Source of the DNA: Bacillus sanguinis
GTDB lineage: Bacteria > Bacillota > Bacilli > Bacillales > Bacillaceae_G
Assembly: GCF_018332475.1 (NCBI RefSeq)
Contig: NZ_BOQB01000027.1
Location: 1-45,807, forward strand
DNA length: 45,807 nucleotides
Reading direction: 5' to 3'
The notes below the pieces were generated by a model, which was given only the letters and a program-made list of their open reading frames with translations, searched no databases and was not told where the DNA came from. The position numbers and the translations under genes are program-made. Every line of letters begins with the position of its first letter. Position 1 is the stretch's first letter. Of this stretch, positions 39,816 through 45,807 are shown in pieces.

Positions 39816-40997
39816 ATGAAAATAGTAATGTTTCTAGTCGGTTTACTTGTAGTATTTGTACTAGGTTTCCTTATCAGTTCAGATCGTAAGAAAATTAAAT
39901 ATAAACCAATTGCACTTATGCTTGTCATTCAATTGGTACTTGCGTATTTCTTATTGAATACAAAGGTCGGATTTGTATTAGTAAAAGGGATTGCAGATGG
40001 GTTTGGCGCTATTTTAAAATTTGCGGAAGCAGGGGTTAATTTCGTATTTGGTGGTTTAGCGAACGATGGACAAGCACCATTCTTCTTAACAGTATTATTA
40101 CCAATTATTTTCTTAGCAGTACTAATTGGGATTCTACAACATATTAAAGTTTTACCGATTATCATCCGTGCAGTCGGTTTCCTATTAAGTAAAATTAATG
40201 GCTTAGGAAAACTAGAATCATATAATGCAGTAGCAGCTGCAATTGTTGGTCAAGGGGAAGTATTCATTACAGTAAAAGATCAACTAAGCAAACTACCGAA
40301 AAATCGTTTATACACACTTTGTGCATCTTCCATGTCAACAGTATCGATGTCAATCGTCGGTTCTTATATGAAAATGATTGATCCAAAATATGTAGTAACA
40401 GCACTTGTACTAAACTTATTCAGTGGATTCATTATCGTTCATATCATTAATCCATATGAAGTAAAAGAAGAAGACGACATTTTAGAATTACAAGAAGATA
40501 AAAAACAAACATTCTTTGAAATGTTAGGCGAATATATTATGCTTGGTTTCTCTATCGCTGTAACAGTAGCGGCGATGCTAATCGGTTTCGTAGCATTAAT
40601 TACAGCAATTAACGGTGTATTCGATTCAATTTTCGGAATCACATTCCAAAGCATTTTAGGATATGTCTTCTCACCATTAGCATTCGTAATGGGTATTCCA
40701 ACATCAGAGATGCTAGCAGCAGGACAAATTATGGCAACGAAATTAGTAACAAACGAATTTGTTGCGATGCTTGATTTAGGAAAAGTAGCTGGCGACTTAT
40801 CAACTCGTACAGTAGGTATTTTATCAATTTTCCTTGTATCATTTGCGAACTTCTCATCTATCGGAATTATCGCAGGTGCAACGAAGAGTATCGATGGTAA
40901 ACAAGCAAACGTTGTATCATCATTCGGACTAAAACTTGTATACGGTGCAACGTTAGTAAGTATATTATCAGCGATTATCGTTGGGGTTATGCTTTAA
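39816..40997 (+). CDS. nupC: NupC-family nucleoside transporter, second copy
   Basis: A 393-aa CNT transporter. ATG 39816 is chosen since GTGGAGG lies 9 nt upstream and the product then aligns end to end with its paralogue; an earlier in-frame start at 39792 has no site. All CNT motifs are kept ([44 protein letters not shown]). Differences cluster in the cytoplasmic loop around residues 220-235 (EVKEEDDILELQEDKKQ), which may tune substrate preference or regulation. Confidence 0.94.
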   Translation: MKIVMFLVGLLVVFVLGFLISSDRKKIKYKPIALMLVIQLVLAYFLLNTKVGFVLVKGIADGFGAILKFAEAGVNFVFGGLANDGQAPFFLTVLLPIIFLAVLIGILQHIKVLPIIIRAVGFLLSKINGLGKLESYNAVAAAIVGQGEVFITVKDQLSKLPKNRLYTLCASSMSTVSMSIVGSYMKMIDPKYVVTALVLNLFSGFIIVHIINPYEVKEEDDILELQEDKKQTFFEMLGEYIMLGFSIAVTVAAMLIGFVALITAINGVFDSIFGITFQSILGYVFSPLAFVMGIPTSEMLAAGQIMATKLVTNEFVAMLDLGKVAGDLSTRTVGILSIFLVSFANFSSIGIIAGATKSIDGKQANVVSSFGLKLVYGATLVSILSAIIVGVML

Positions 40998-41009
40998 TAA
41001 ATAGTAAAG

Positions 41010-41051
41010 AAGTCGTTTATCTCTCGCCTAGAGGGATGAGCGACTTTTTTT
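41010..41051 (+). terminator. Terminator of the second nupC
   Basis: AAGTCGTTTATCTCTC pairs with GAGGGATGAGCGACTT imperfectly (G-U pairs and mismatches in the middle), loop GCCTA, with T7. Confidence 0.85.
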
Positions 41052-41131
41052 ATTCATAGTGACTTTGTTGAAAAGGTTTCAAGTTTTTATAAGAAGGATT
41101 TGGCTAAGGTTATTAAGCTGAGAGAAGAGAT

Positions 41132-41165
41132 AAAAAAATCACCTTAATACATTCATTAAGGTGAT
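41132..41165 (-). terminator. Terminator of the ferritin gene
   Basis: A perfect 11-bp stem ATCACCTTAAT/ATTAAGGTGAT. A7 on plus gives T7 on minus. Confidence 0.9.
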
Positions 41166-41172
41166 CAAAATA

Positions 41173-41679
41173 CTATTCAGCTGGAGGCGTAAATGTACGT
41201 TTCTCTAATTCAGCGTCTAGCATAAATAGTGCGTTTGAATCGCTTGTAATACGTTTTAATTTTTGGATGATGCTATCAAATGAAGCTTCTTCTTCAACTT
41301 GCTCGTCAACGAACCATTTTAAGAATGTAATTGTTGCGTGTTCACGCTCATCCCAAGCGATATCAGATAAGTTGTAAATACGCTTCGTTACTTCACGCTC
41401 GTGCTCAAGTGCTACTTCAAAAGCGTTCAGTACAGATTCATATTCGTTATTTGGATTATCAAATCCAGTAATAATAGCGCGCTCACCGCGATCATTAATG
41501 TAGTTATAAAGCTTCATTGCGTGAAAACGTTCTTCTTCAGCTTGTACAAGGAAAAAGTTAGCGAATCCATCATAGCTCTCCGCCGTACAGTAAGCAGCCA
41601 TTGCCATATAAGCATGGGCAGAGAAAAATTCAAAGTTCATTTGATCATTTAATGCGTCGTGCAATTTTTTAGATAACAT
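41173..41679 (-). CDS. ftnA: Ferritin (bacterial non-heme)
   Basis: An iron-storage protein of 168 aa that assembles into a 24-mer shell. Ferroxidase residues are seen in the four-helix-bundle motifs NFEFFSAHAYMAMAAY (first Glu), QAEEERFHAMKLYNYI (Glu and His of ExxH), and the later E and Q of the third and fourth helices (EREVTKRIYN, DEQVEEEASF). AAGGGGG precedes the ATG. The promoter region holds AGAATATTAT/ATAATATTCT arms. Together with Dps and the siderophore operon it belongs to the window's iron genes. Confidence 0.93.
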   Translation of the reverse strand: MLSKKLHDALNDQMNFEFFSAHAYMAMAAYCTAESYDGFANFFLVQAEEERFHAMKLYNYINDRGERAIITGFDNPNNEYESVLNAFEVALEHEREVTKRIYNLSDIAWDEREHATITFLKWFVDEQVEEEASFDSIIQKLKRITSDSNALFMLDAELEKRTFTPPAE

Positions 41680-41703
41680 AAAATCCCCCTTAGTATTGTG
41701 ACA

Positions 41704-41733
41704 AGAATATTATACCATAATTGATAATATTCT
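41704..41733. promoter_or_regulatory. Inverted repeat over the ferritin promoter
   Basis: Perfect 10-bp arms AGAATATTAT and ATAATATTCT with a 10-nt spacer. A minus-strand -10 TATAAT (41709-41714) lies within. It could be a PerR or Fur-like operator, but it does not match either 7-1-7 consensus. Confidence 0.45.
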
Positions 41734-42056
41734 CATTTGGATGTCTCGAATCTTTTCGAAAGCTTTGTGACGTGTGCTTCCATAATGTCTTGCAGGTCTA
41801 AATCATATTTTTGTGAAAGAATAATAAGATTAGATAGTACATCACCAAGTTCTTCTTTTAGCTCTTGTTTTAGTTCTTCTTCCGTTTTCGCGTCTTCATC
41901 AGGACGATCACGACCAATTTCAATAGCGCGAACAACTCGTGAAACTTCCCCGACTTCCTCTGTTAAGAAATTTAAGCGAATAAAGGAATTATACTGTGAC
42001 CAGCTTCGTTTTTCGTAAAATTCCTCCACCCATCTTTGAAATGCAACGATATCCAT
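41733..42056 (-). CDS. MazG-like nucleotide pyrophosphohydrolase
   Basis: An all-alpha NTP pyrophosphatase of 107 aa. The magnesium-binding signature is split as FLTEEVGEVSRVVRAIE (residues about 30-46) and KEELGDVLSNLIILSQKYD (about 67-85), the ExxE...ExxD pattern of MazG and dUTPase-like enzymes. It probably hydrolyses non-canonical or surplus NTPs to NMP and pyrophosphate. It is divergent from the LOG gene with 73 nt between them, and only the ferritin promoter separates it from ferritin downstream. Confidence 0.9.
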   Translation of the reverse strand: MDIVAFQRWVEEFYEKRSWSQYNSFIRLNFLTEEVGEVSRVVRAIEIGRDRPDEDAKTEEELKQELKEELGDVLSNLIILSQKYDLDLQDIMEAHVTKLSKRFETSK

Positions 42057-42129
42057 TTCTTCCTCATCCCTTCAATATGTTGTACAATATTGATTGTATC
42101 ATAACAATATATAGTTTCGGGGTGTAGGA

Positions 42130-42708
42130 ATGAGAAAGATTTGTGTGTTTGCAGGTTCAAATTTAGGGGAGAGACCAGAATTTAAAGAGCAGGCAATTGA
42201 ATTAGGTAAAATGTTTGTTGAAAATGACTATGAGCTTGTATATGGTGGTTCATGCGTCGGTTTAATGGGAGAAGTAGCAAACGAAGTTCTTCGTTTAGGC
42301 GGGCGTGTAACAGGTGTTATGCCGCGCGGTCTATTTCGAGGAGAAATCGTTCATACAGGGTTAACAGAATTAATTGAAGTAGAAACGATGCATGAACGTA
42401 AAGCGAAAATGGCAGAGCTTGCGGATGCTTTCATTGCACTGCCAGGCGGATATGGAACGTTTGAAGAGCTATTTGAAGTAGTATGTTGGTCACAAATTGG
42501 TATACATAATAAGCCAGTTGGTTTATTGAACATAAAAGATTTTTATGGACCAATTCTGCAAATGGTTGAACGTGCAGCAGAAGAAGGATTCATGAATCCA
42601 TCGAATAAAGAGTTAATCGTTGCCGCTGAAACGGCAGATGCACTCATTCATAAGATACAAAATTACGAGCGTCCTGTTTTAGGAACGAAGTGGAAGCAAC
42701 TATCATAA
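42130..42708 (+). CDS. LOG-family phosphoribohydrolase (TIGR00730)
   Basis: A 192-aa Rossmann-like enzyme of the LONELY GUY family, which releases bases from nucleoside 5'-monophosphates (cytokinin ribotides in plants; purine monophosphates in bacteria). Motifs are VFAGSNLGERPEF at the N-terminus, LVYGGSCVGLMGEVA, the catalytic-site Arg in MHERKAKM, and PGGYGTFEELFEV. B. subtilis YvdD is the closest relative that comes to mind. A nucleotide clean-up role would match the neighbouring MazG-like enzyme. Confidence 0.92.
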   Translation: MRKICVFAGSNLGERPEFKEQAIELGKMFVENDYELVYGGSCVGLMGEVANEVLRLGGRVTGVMPRGLFRGEIVHTGLTELIEVETMHERKAKMAELADAFIALPGGYGTFEELFEVVCWSQIGIHNKPVGLLNIKDFYGPILQMVERAAEEGFMNPSNKELIVAAETADALIHKIQNYERPVLGTKWKQLS

Positions 42709-42731
42709 TACAATTGTATAGGAATTTTTGG

Positions 42732-42772
42732 AAACACATGTCATTTTATCTTGAAAAGGCATGTGTTTTTAA
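42732..42772 (+). terminator. Terminator of the LOG gene
   Basis: AAACACATG and CATGTGTTT, 19-nt loop, T-rich end. Confidence 0.7.
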
Positions 42773-42826
42773 TTTGGTTAAATATGTTAATGTTAAGGTG
42801 TAATGTTTTTGGAAAAGGAGAAATAG

Positions 42827-43111
42827 ATGGAGGAATTCGTATTTTTAAGGCCGGTTTTTAAATGTGTTTTAGCGGCATCTATTCTTGTTATGCTAATTGT
42901 TTCAACACAGAAGAAAGAGCTTATTAATGCGTTTTCGCTTTGGTTTATTTCGATACTATGTATCGGTGTTTCCGCGATCACGTTGTTTATGTCTGGGTTT
43001 ATTGTTGATGAGTATAATTTAGGTGGAGATGCACAATCGTTTTGTATGTTTATTGCGATTGGTTGTATTAGCAGTTTGAATTTAATTATTTACTATAGAC
43101 GGAAACAATAA
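42827..43111 (+). CDS. Small three-TM membrane protein, unknown
   Basis: A 94-aa protein with hydrophobic segments at about residues 11-24, 35-56 and 68-87 and a basic C-terminus (YYRRKQ). AAAAGGAG lies 7 nt before the ATG, and a terminator follows the stop directly, so it is a real gene. No family is recognised. It is convergent with the next small membrane protein gene. Confidence 0.7.
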   Translation: MEEFVFLRPVFKCVLAASILVMLIVSTQKKELINAFSLWFISILCIGVSAITLFMSGFIVDEYNLGGDAQSFCMFIAIGCISSLNLIIYYRRKQ

Positions 43112-43146
43112 GGAAGGCATTCCGTATTACTTTGGAATGCCTTTAT
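43112..43146. terminator. Bidirectional terminator between small membrane protein genes
   Basis: AAGGCATTCC and GGAATGCCTT arms with a 10-nt loop. It overlaps the 3' end of the minus-strand gene. Confidence 0.75.
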
Positions 43147-43324
43147 CATTTTGATTACTTTGTTTTTTATACAGGTACCAGCCACCCCAGCCGCCACCAA
43201 TTGCTACAACAACGAGGAAAGCATAGTCTTTCACCTCGATACGTATATTGAAAATATTAGCTATAAGTAAGACAATCCCAACTGTTATTAATGCAAAAAA
43301 TGCTCTAATTAAGTAGTCTTTCAA
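43127..43324 (-). CDS. Small two-TM membrane protein, unknown
   Basis: A 65-aa protein starting at TTG 43324, chosen because GGGAG lies 8-9 nt upstream. The frame is open to an ATG at 43342 that has no site. Two membrane segments (about residues 7-25 and 34-50) and a glycine-rich turn AIGGGWGGWYLYKK, then a polar tail. No family is recognised. Confidence 0.65.
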   Translation of the reverse strand: MKDYLIRAFFALITVGIVLLIANIFNIRIEVKDYAFLVVVAIGGGWGGWYLYKKQSNQNDKGIPK

Positions 43325-43487
43325 CTGAACCACTCCCGCCATTTAAGTAGTAAATGATGAATATGGAAAAGCTTTTTTGATCTATTTTACTAAAGGGTGT
43401 TACCTATATTTTAACATAAAAGGGATTGTAATATATTGATAAAAGTAGAGGAGAAGGGTGTTGATATTGTCGTGATTTGTCGGTAAG

Positions 43488-43504
43488 TCGACATCCTATG
43501 TCGA
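43488..43504. other. Perfect palindromic hairpin
   Basis: TCGACAT-CCT-ATGTCGA. It directly abuts the 20-bp tandem repeat and opens a repeat-rich island that runs to dps. Confidence 0.5.
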
Positions 43505-43556
43505 ATCGTTGATATATTTGAAAAATCGTCGATATATTTGAAAAATCGTTGATATA
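43504..43556. repeat. 20-bp tandem repeat, 2.6 copies
   Basis: The unit AATCGTTGATATATTTGAAA occurs at 43504-43523 and, with one change, at 43524-43543. A partial third copy follows to 43556. No ORF depends on it. Confidence 0.8.
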
Positions 43557-43589
43557 ATTTTATGTACCATCGAGTGCGACCACTTCATA

Positions 43590-43617
43590 GAAAAAAGCGA
43601 CTCTGAACGAGCCGCTT
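43590..43617 (-). terminator. Terminator of the dps transcript beyond the repeat array
   Basis: On the minus strand AAGCGGCTC pairs with GAGTCGCTT (one G-U), loop GTTCA, followed by T6. One arm is part of the distal copy of the 123-bp repeat, so the dps mRNA would include the whole array as a 3' UTR. Confidence 0.7.
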
Positions 43618-43994
43618 CCGCTTTAAAATAATATCCAGCTCCGGTAGCTAGAATGTTCGGTGGCTTCGCTTTTTCCTGCGAGGCAAAGAGCGCCTCTACG
43701 TCAAAAGCTCCATCCCCCTCACATTCTGAGCAAGCTACCTCCGCTTTTAAGTAATATCTAGCTCCAGCGGCTAGAACAGTCGGTTGTTTCACTCCTTCAT
43801 TCGAGGCAAAAAGCGCCTCGTAATCAGGAGTTCCAACATCCTCCTGTTCTGAACGAGCCGCTTCCGCTTTTAATGATATCCAGCTCCGGTGACTAGAACA
43901 GTCGGTCATTTCGCGCCTTCCTGTGAGGCAAAAAACGCCTCTTCGTCAGGAGCTCCAATGCCCTCCTGTTCTGAGCAAGTCACCTCCGCTTTAA
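43602..43994 (-). repeat. 123-bp tandem repeat array in the dps 3' region
   Basis: Copies begin (plus strand) at 43602, 43725 and 43848, and a fourth start is at 43970, giving periods of 123, 123 and 122. The unit keeps a 41-codon frame on the minus strand with pattern KAE-x3-SE, EALFAS-x-E, then P-x2-L-x2-GA-x-YY. A 137-aa frame (43496-43909) reads through it, but there is no ribosome binding site, and the copy nearest dps has an in-frame stop and a 1-nt deletion. It starts about 8 nt after the dps stop. Coding status is unresolved. Confidence 0.8.
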
Positions 43995-44000
43995 AGTCTA

Positions 44001-44441
44001 TTATTGATTCAAGAATGCGCGTAGCATCCAAGCGTGTTTTTCTAGTTCTGTGTAGATGCCTAGTAGTAGGTCAGATGTCATTTCGTCGTCAGAGTTTTGA
44101 GCGATTTCCATGCCTTTTTTCAGTTCGACTAGCATCATTTCGTAGTCTTTCATGATTGCTTCGACCATCCCTTCTGCAGTTTCTCCGTATGCTGCTTCTT
44201 GAATAGTAGAGATTTCTAGGTATTCTTTCATTGTTGCTACTGGTTTACCACCAATTGCTAAAATACGTTCTGCAATTTCGTCGATGTGAGTAGCTGATTC
44301 TGTGTAAAGTTCTTCAAATTTCTCATGTAGTGTGAAGAATTGAGGTCCTTTTACGTACCAATGGAAGTTGTGTAGTTTTGTGAATAAAACGCTCCAGTCT
44401 GCTACTTGTTTGTTTAATACTTCGATTACTTGTTTGTTCAT
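44001..44441 (-). CDS. dps: Dps-family DNA-binding ferroxidase (mini-ferritin)
   Basis: A 146-aa subunit of a 12-mer that oxidises and stores iron using hydrogen peroxide and protects DNA. ATG 44441 is chosen (AAGGAG about 10 nt upstream); TTG 44450 is too close to the site. The inter-subunit ferroxidase residues are in the motif [24 protein letters not shown] (His, Asp/Glu) and [15 protein letters not shown]. It corresponds to the Dlp proteins of B. anthracis. The promoter overlaps a perfect PerR box, so peroxide should induce it. Confidence 0.94.
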   Translation of the reverse strand: MNKQVIEVLNKQVADWSVLFTKLHNFHWYVKGPQFFTLHEKFEELYTESATHIDEIAERILAIGGKPVATMKEYLEISTIQEAAYGETAEGMVEAIMKDYEMMLVELKKGMEIAQNSDDEMTSDLLLGIYTELEKHAWMLRAFLNQ

Positions 44442-44487
44442 TATGATCAATCTCCTTTTGAGTTGTTATGTGATATCAATTACTAAT

Positions 44488-44524
44488 TTATAATTATTAT
44501 AATCTAGTAATTTATATAAATCAA
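44488..44524 (-). promoter_or_regulatory. dps promoter with PerR box
   Basis: On the minus strand -35 TTGATT (44519-44524), a 17-bp spacer and -10 TATAAT (44496-44501). Overlapping the -10 is TTATAATTATTATAA (44488-44502), an exact match to the PerR consensus TTATAAT-N-ATTATAA. Repression by metal-bound PerR and release by peroxide are expected. Confidence 0.88.
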
Positions 44525-44572
44525 CCCTTTTGCTGGAATTAATTTGAACAAATTATGAACTGTTGTATATAG

Positions 44573-44610
44573 AAAATCCCTATTACTGTGAAGTAATAGG
44601 GATTTTTTTT
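44573..44610. terminator. Terminator downstream of the third AGCS gene
   Basis: A perfect 15-bp stem AAAATCCCTATTACT/AGTAATAGGGATTTT, loop GTGA. It is T8 on the plus side, and the minus side ends in TTTTC. Confidence 0.85.
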
Positions 44611-44622
44611 GATATATAGCTA

Positions 44623-44650
44623 CTGTTCTAAACGAGCCGAATCCGCTTTT
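44623..44650 (-). repeat. Solitary partial copy of the 123-bp repeat
   Basis: Twenty-eight bases match the start of the dps-linked repeat unit at about 25 positions (minus strand AAAAGCGGATTCGGCTCG, then TTTAGAACAG). It begins 5 nt after the stop codon of the AGCS gene, just as the array begins right after the dps stop. Confidence 0.65.
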
Positions 44651-44655
44651 AATCG

Positions 44656-45807
44656 TTATACAGCTTTTTTATTCTCTTCTACATCCTGCCCATCCCAGCA
44701 CTCTGTATTCTGTAAGCCAGGGATAGAACTTGCAACGAAAACAGGATCTTTTCCTTGTTTCTTTTGCTTCATATAGTCTACTAATGCTGCGTAGGCGAAC
44801 TTGCTTAGGAATGAGATGGCAATTAAGTTTGTGAATACCATTAGTCCCATGAATAAATCAGCTAAACTCCAAACTGTTTGAAGGGCAGCGATTGATCCGA
44901 AGAATACCATTCCAACAACTGCAATGCGATAAATCGTTAACCATGTTTTGCTTTCTTTAATGAATGCGATGTTTGTTTCACCATAATAGTAGTTTCCTAG
45001 TAAAGAACTGAACGCGAATAGGAAAATAATAATCGCTAAGAAAGTGCTTGCCCATGGTCCGATTTGTGAACTTAATGCACTTTGTGTTAATTCAATACCT
45101 TGTAAATTTGTTCCTTTGTAAAGTCCAGAGCATAATACGATAAATGCTGTTGATGTACATACTAAGAATGTGTCTACGAAAACTCCTAATGCTTGAACAA
45201 GTCCTTGTTTTACAGGGTGAGATACATCTGATGTTGCAGCTGCGTTAGGAGAGCTACCCATACCTGCTTCTGTCGCGAATAAACCGCGCTGAATTCCGAA
45301 CTTGATTGCTGCTCCAATACCACCAGCGATGGCTTGGTCTAAACCGAATGCACCGTTAAATATTTCCATGAAAATGCTTGGTAACATATTGAAGTTGTTA
45401 ATTACGACGAAAATAGCCACACCAATATAAACAATTGCCATTGGAGGAACAATCATTTCTGTAATACGTGAAATGCTTTTGATACCACCGAAAATAATAA
45501 CTGCAACTAATAAAGCTAATAGAGCTCCTACAATCGTTCGCTCTAGTCCAAAAGCATTTTCAAATGCTATTGTTACTGTGTTTGCTTGTACAGAATTGAA
45601 AATTAATCCGTACGCAACTGTAATAAGAAGTGAAAACCAAACACCCATCCAGCGTTTGTTTAAGCCTTTTTCCATGTAATATGCTGGTCCACCACGGAAC
45701 CTGCTTCCATCTTTTACTTTATAGATTTGCGCGAGCGTACATTCTACGAAACTAGTAGCTGCGCCAAGGATGGCGATAAACCACATCCAAAATACTGCGC
45801 CAGGTCC
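44656..45807 (-). CDS. AGCS-family sodium:amino acid symporter, third copy (5' end outside window)
   Basis: The last 383 residues of an AGCS transporter whose start lies beyond the right edge. The frame stays open to the final base (GPGAVFW then MWFIAILG). Motifs are FRGGPAYYMEKGLNKRW, EAGMGSSPNAAATSDVSHPVKQG and GNYYYGETNIAFIKESKTW. It is closest by eye to the copy at 34.6 kb. About 100 N-terminal residues are missing only because the window ends. Confidence 0.93.
   Translation of the reverse strand, partial: GPGAVFWMWFIAILGAATSFVECTLAQIYKVKDGSRFRGGPAYYMEKGLNKRWMGVWFSLLITVAYGLIFNSVQANTVTIAFENAFGLERTIVGALLALLVAVIIFGGIKSISRITEMIVPPMAIVYIGVAIFVVINNFNMLPSIFMEIFNGAFGLDQAIAGGIGAAIKFGIQRGLFATEAGMGSSPNAAATSDVSHPVKQGLVQALGVFVDTFLVCTSTAFIVLCSGLYKGTNLQGIELTQSALSSQIGPWASTFLAIIIFLFAFSSLLGNYYYGETNIAFIKESKTWLTIYRIAVVGMVFFGSIAALQTVWSLADLFMGLMVFTNLIAISFLSKFAYAALVDYMKQKKQGKDPVFVASSIPGLQNTECWDGQDVEENKKAV

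Noticed and set aside
43504-43994. CRISPR array
   Set aside because: The repeats are contiguous 20-bp or 123-bp tandem units with no unique spacers, and there are no cas genes.
1-45807. Prophage, integrative element or toxin-antitoxin system
   Set aside because: No integrase, phage structural, transfer or recognisable toxin-antitoxin genes were seen on either strand.

Overview
This 45.8 kb window is AT-rich chromosomal DNA of a low-GC Firmicute. It almost certainly comes from the Bacillus cereus group (cereus/thuringiensis/anthracis). The signs are a FatB-type petrobactin uptake operon, a Dps/ferritin pair, an enhancin-like M60 protease, paired CrcB genes behind a fluoride riboswitch, a T-box tyrS, strong AGGAGG ribosome binding sites and frequent TTG/GTG starts. 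I see no prophage, integrase, complete insertion sequence, rRNA or tRNA. It reads as ordinary chromosome with accessory patches.

Layout. 0.3-5.4 kb: an orphan OmpR-type regulator, then a Fur-boxed ferric-siderophore ABC operon (binding lipoprotein, two permeases, ATPase). 5.4-8.5 kb: beta-carbonic anhydrase, cyanase and an NCS2 permease on the minus strand, divergent from an Lrp/AsnC regulator. 8.7-12.4 kb: a two-repeat lipoprotein, a second Lrp/AsnC, an isochorismatase-fold hydrolase, a DUF896 protein and PsiE. 12.5-16.3 kb: SpeG behind a MerR-type 19-bp-spacer promoter, then a two-gene operon (ABC-F ATPase plus Mef-like MFS pump) behind a roughly 380-nt leader with a 31-codon upstream ORF, several hairpins and two terminator-like stems. 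This operon is the best candidate for an antibiotic-sensing attenuator. 16.4-21.3 kb: small membrane proteins, two overlapping crcB genes, a secreted EEP-fold hydrolase, a soluble-signalling-domain MCP and a SET protein. 21.4-24.4 kb: murB with a structured leader, and T-box tyrS. 24.5-29.3 kb: yjlC-ndh, and an HxlR regulator divergent from an MFS/aldo-keto reductase pair across a duplicated 115-bp operator block. 29.4-33.6 kb: a thioester-domain surface protein and an enhancin-like protease. 33.6-41.0 kb: an NAD(P)-binding protein, two AGCS symporters (one with a GlnR/TnrA-type box) and two NupC nucleoside transporters that share an upstream motif. 41.1-45.8 kb: ferritin, a MazG-like hydrolase, a LOG protein, small membrane proteins, a 123-bp tandem repeat array, PerR-boxed dps, and a third AGCS gene cut by the window edge.

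Themes. Iron handling recurs (Fur-controlled uptake, ferritin, PerR-type Dps). So do detoxification and efflux (cyanate, fluoride, polyamine, ribosome-targeting antibiotics, electrophiles) and nutrient transport through paralogous families (AGCS x3, NupC x2, Lrp x2, CrcB x2). Functions are assigned from motifs and family resemblance read by eye. No database search was run.
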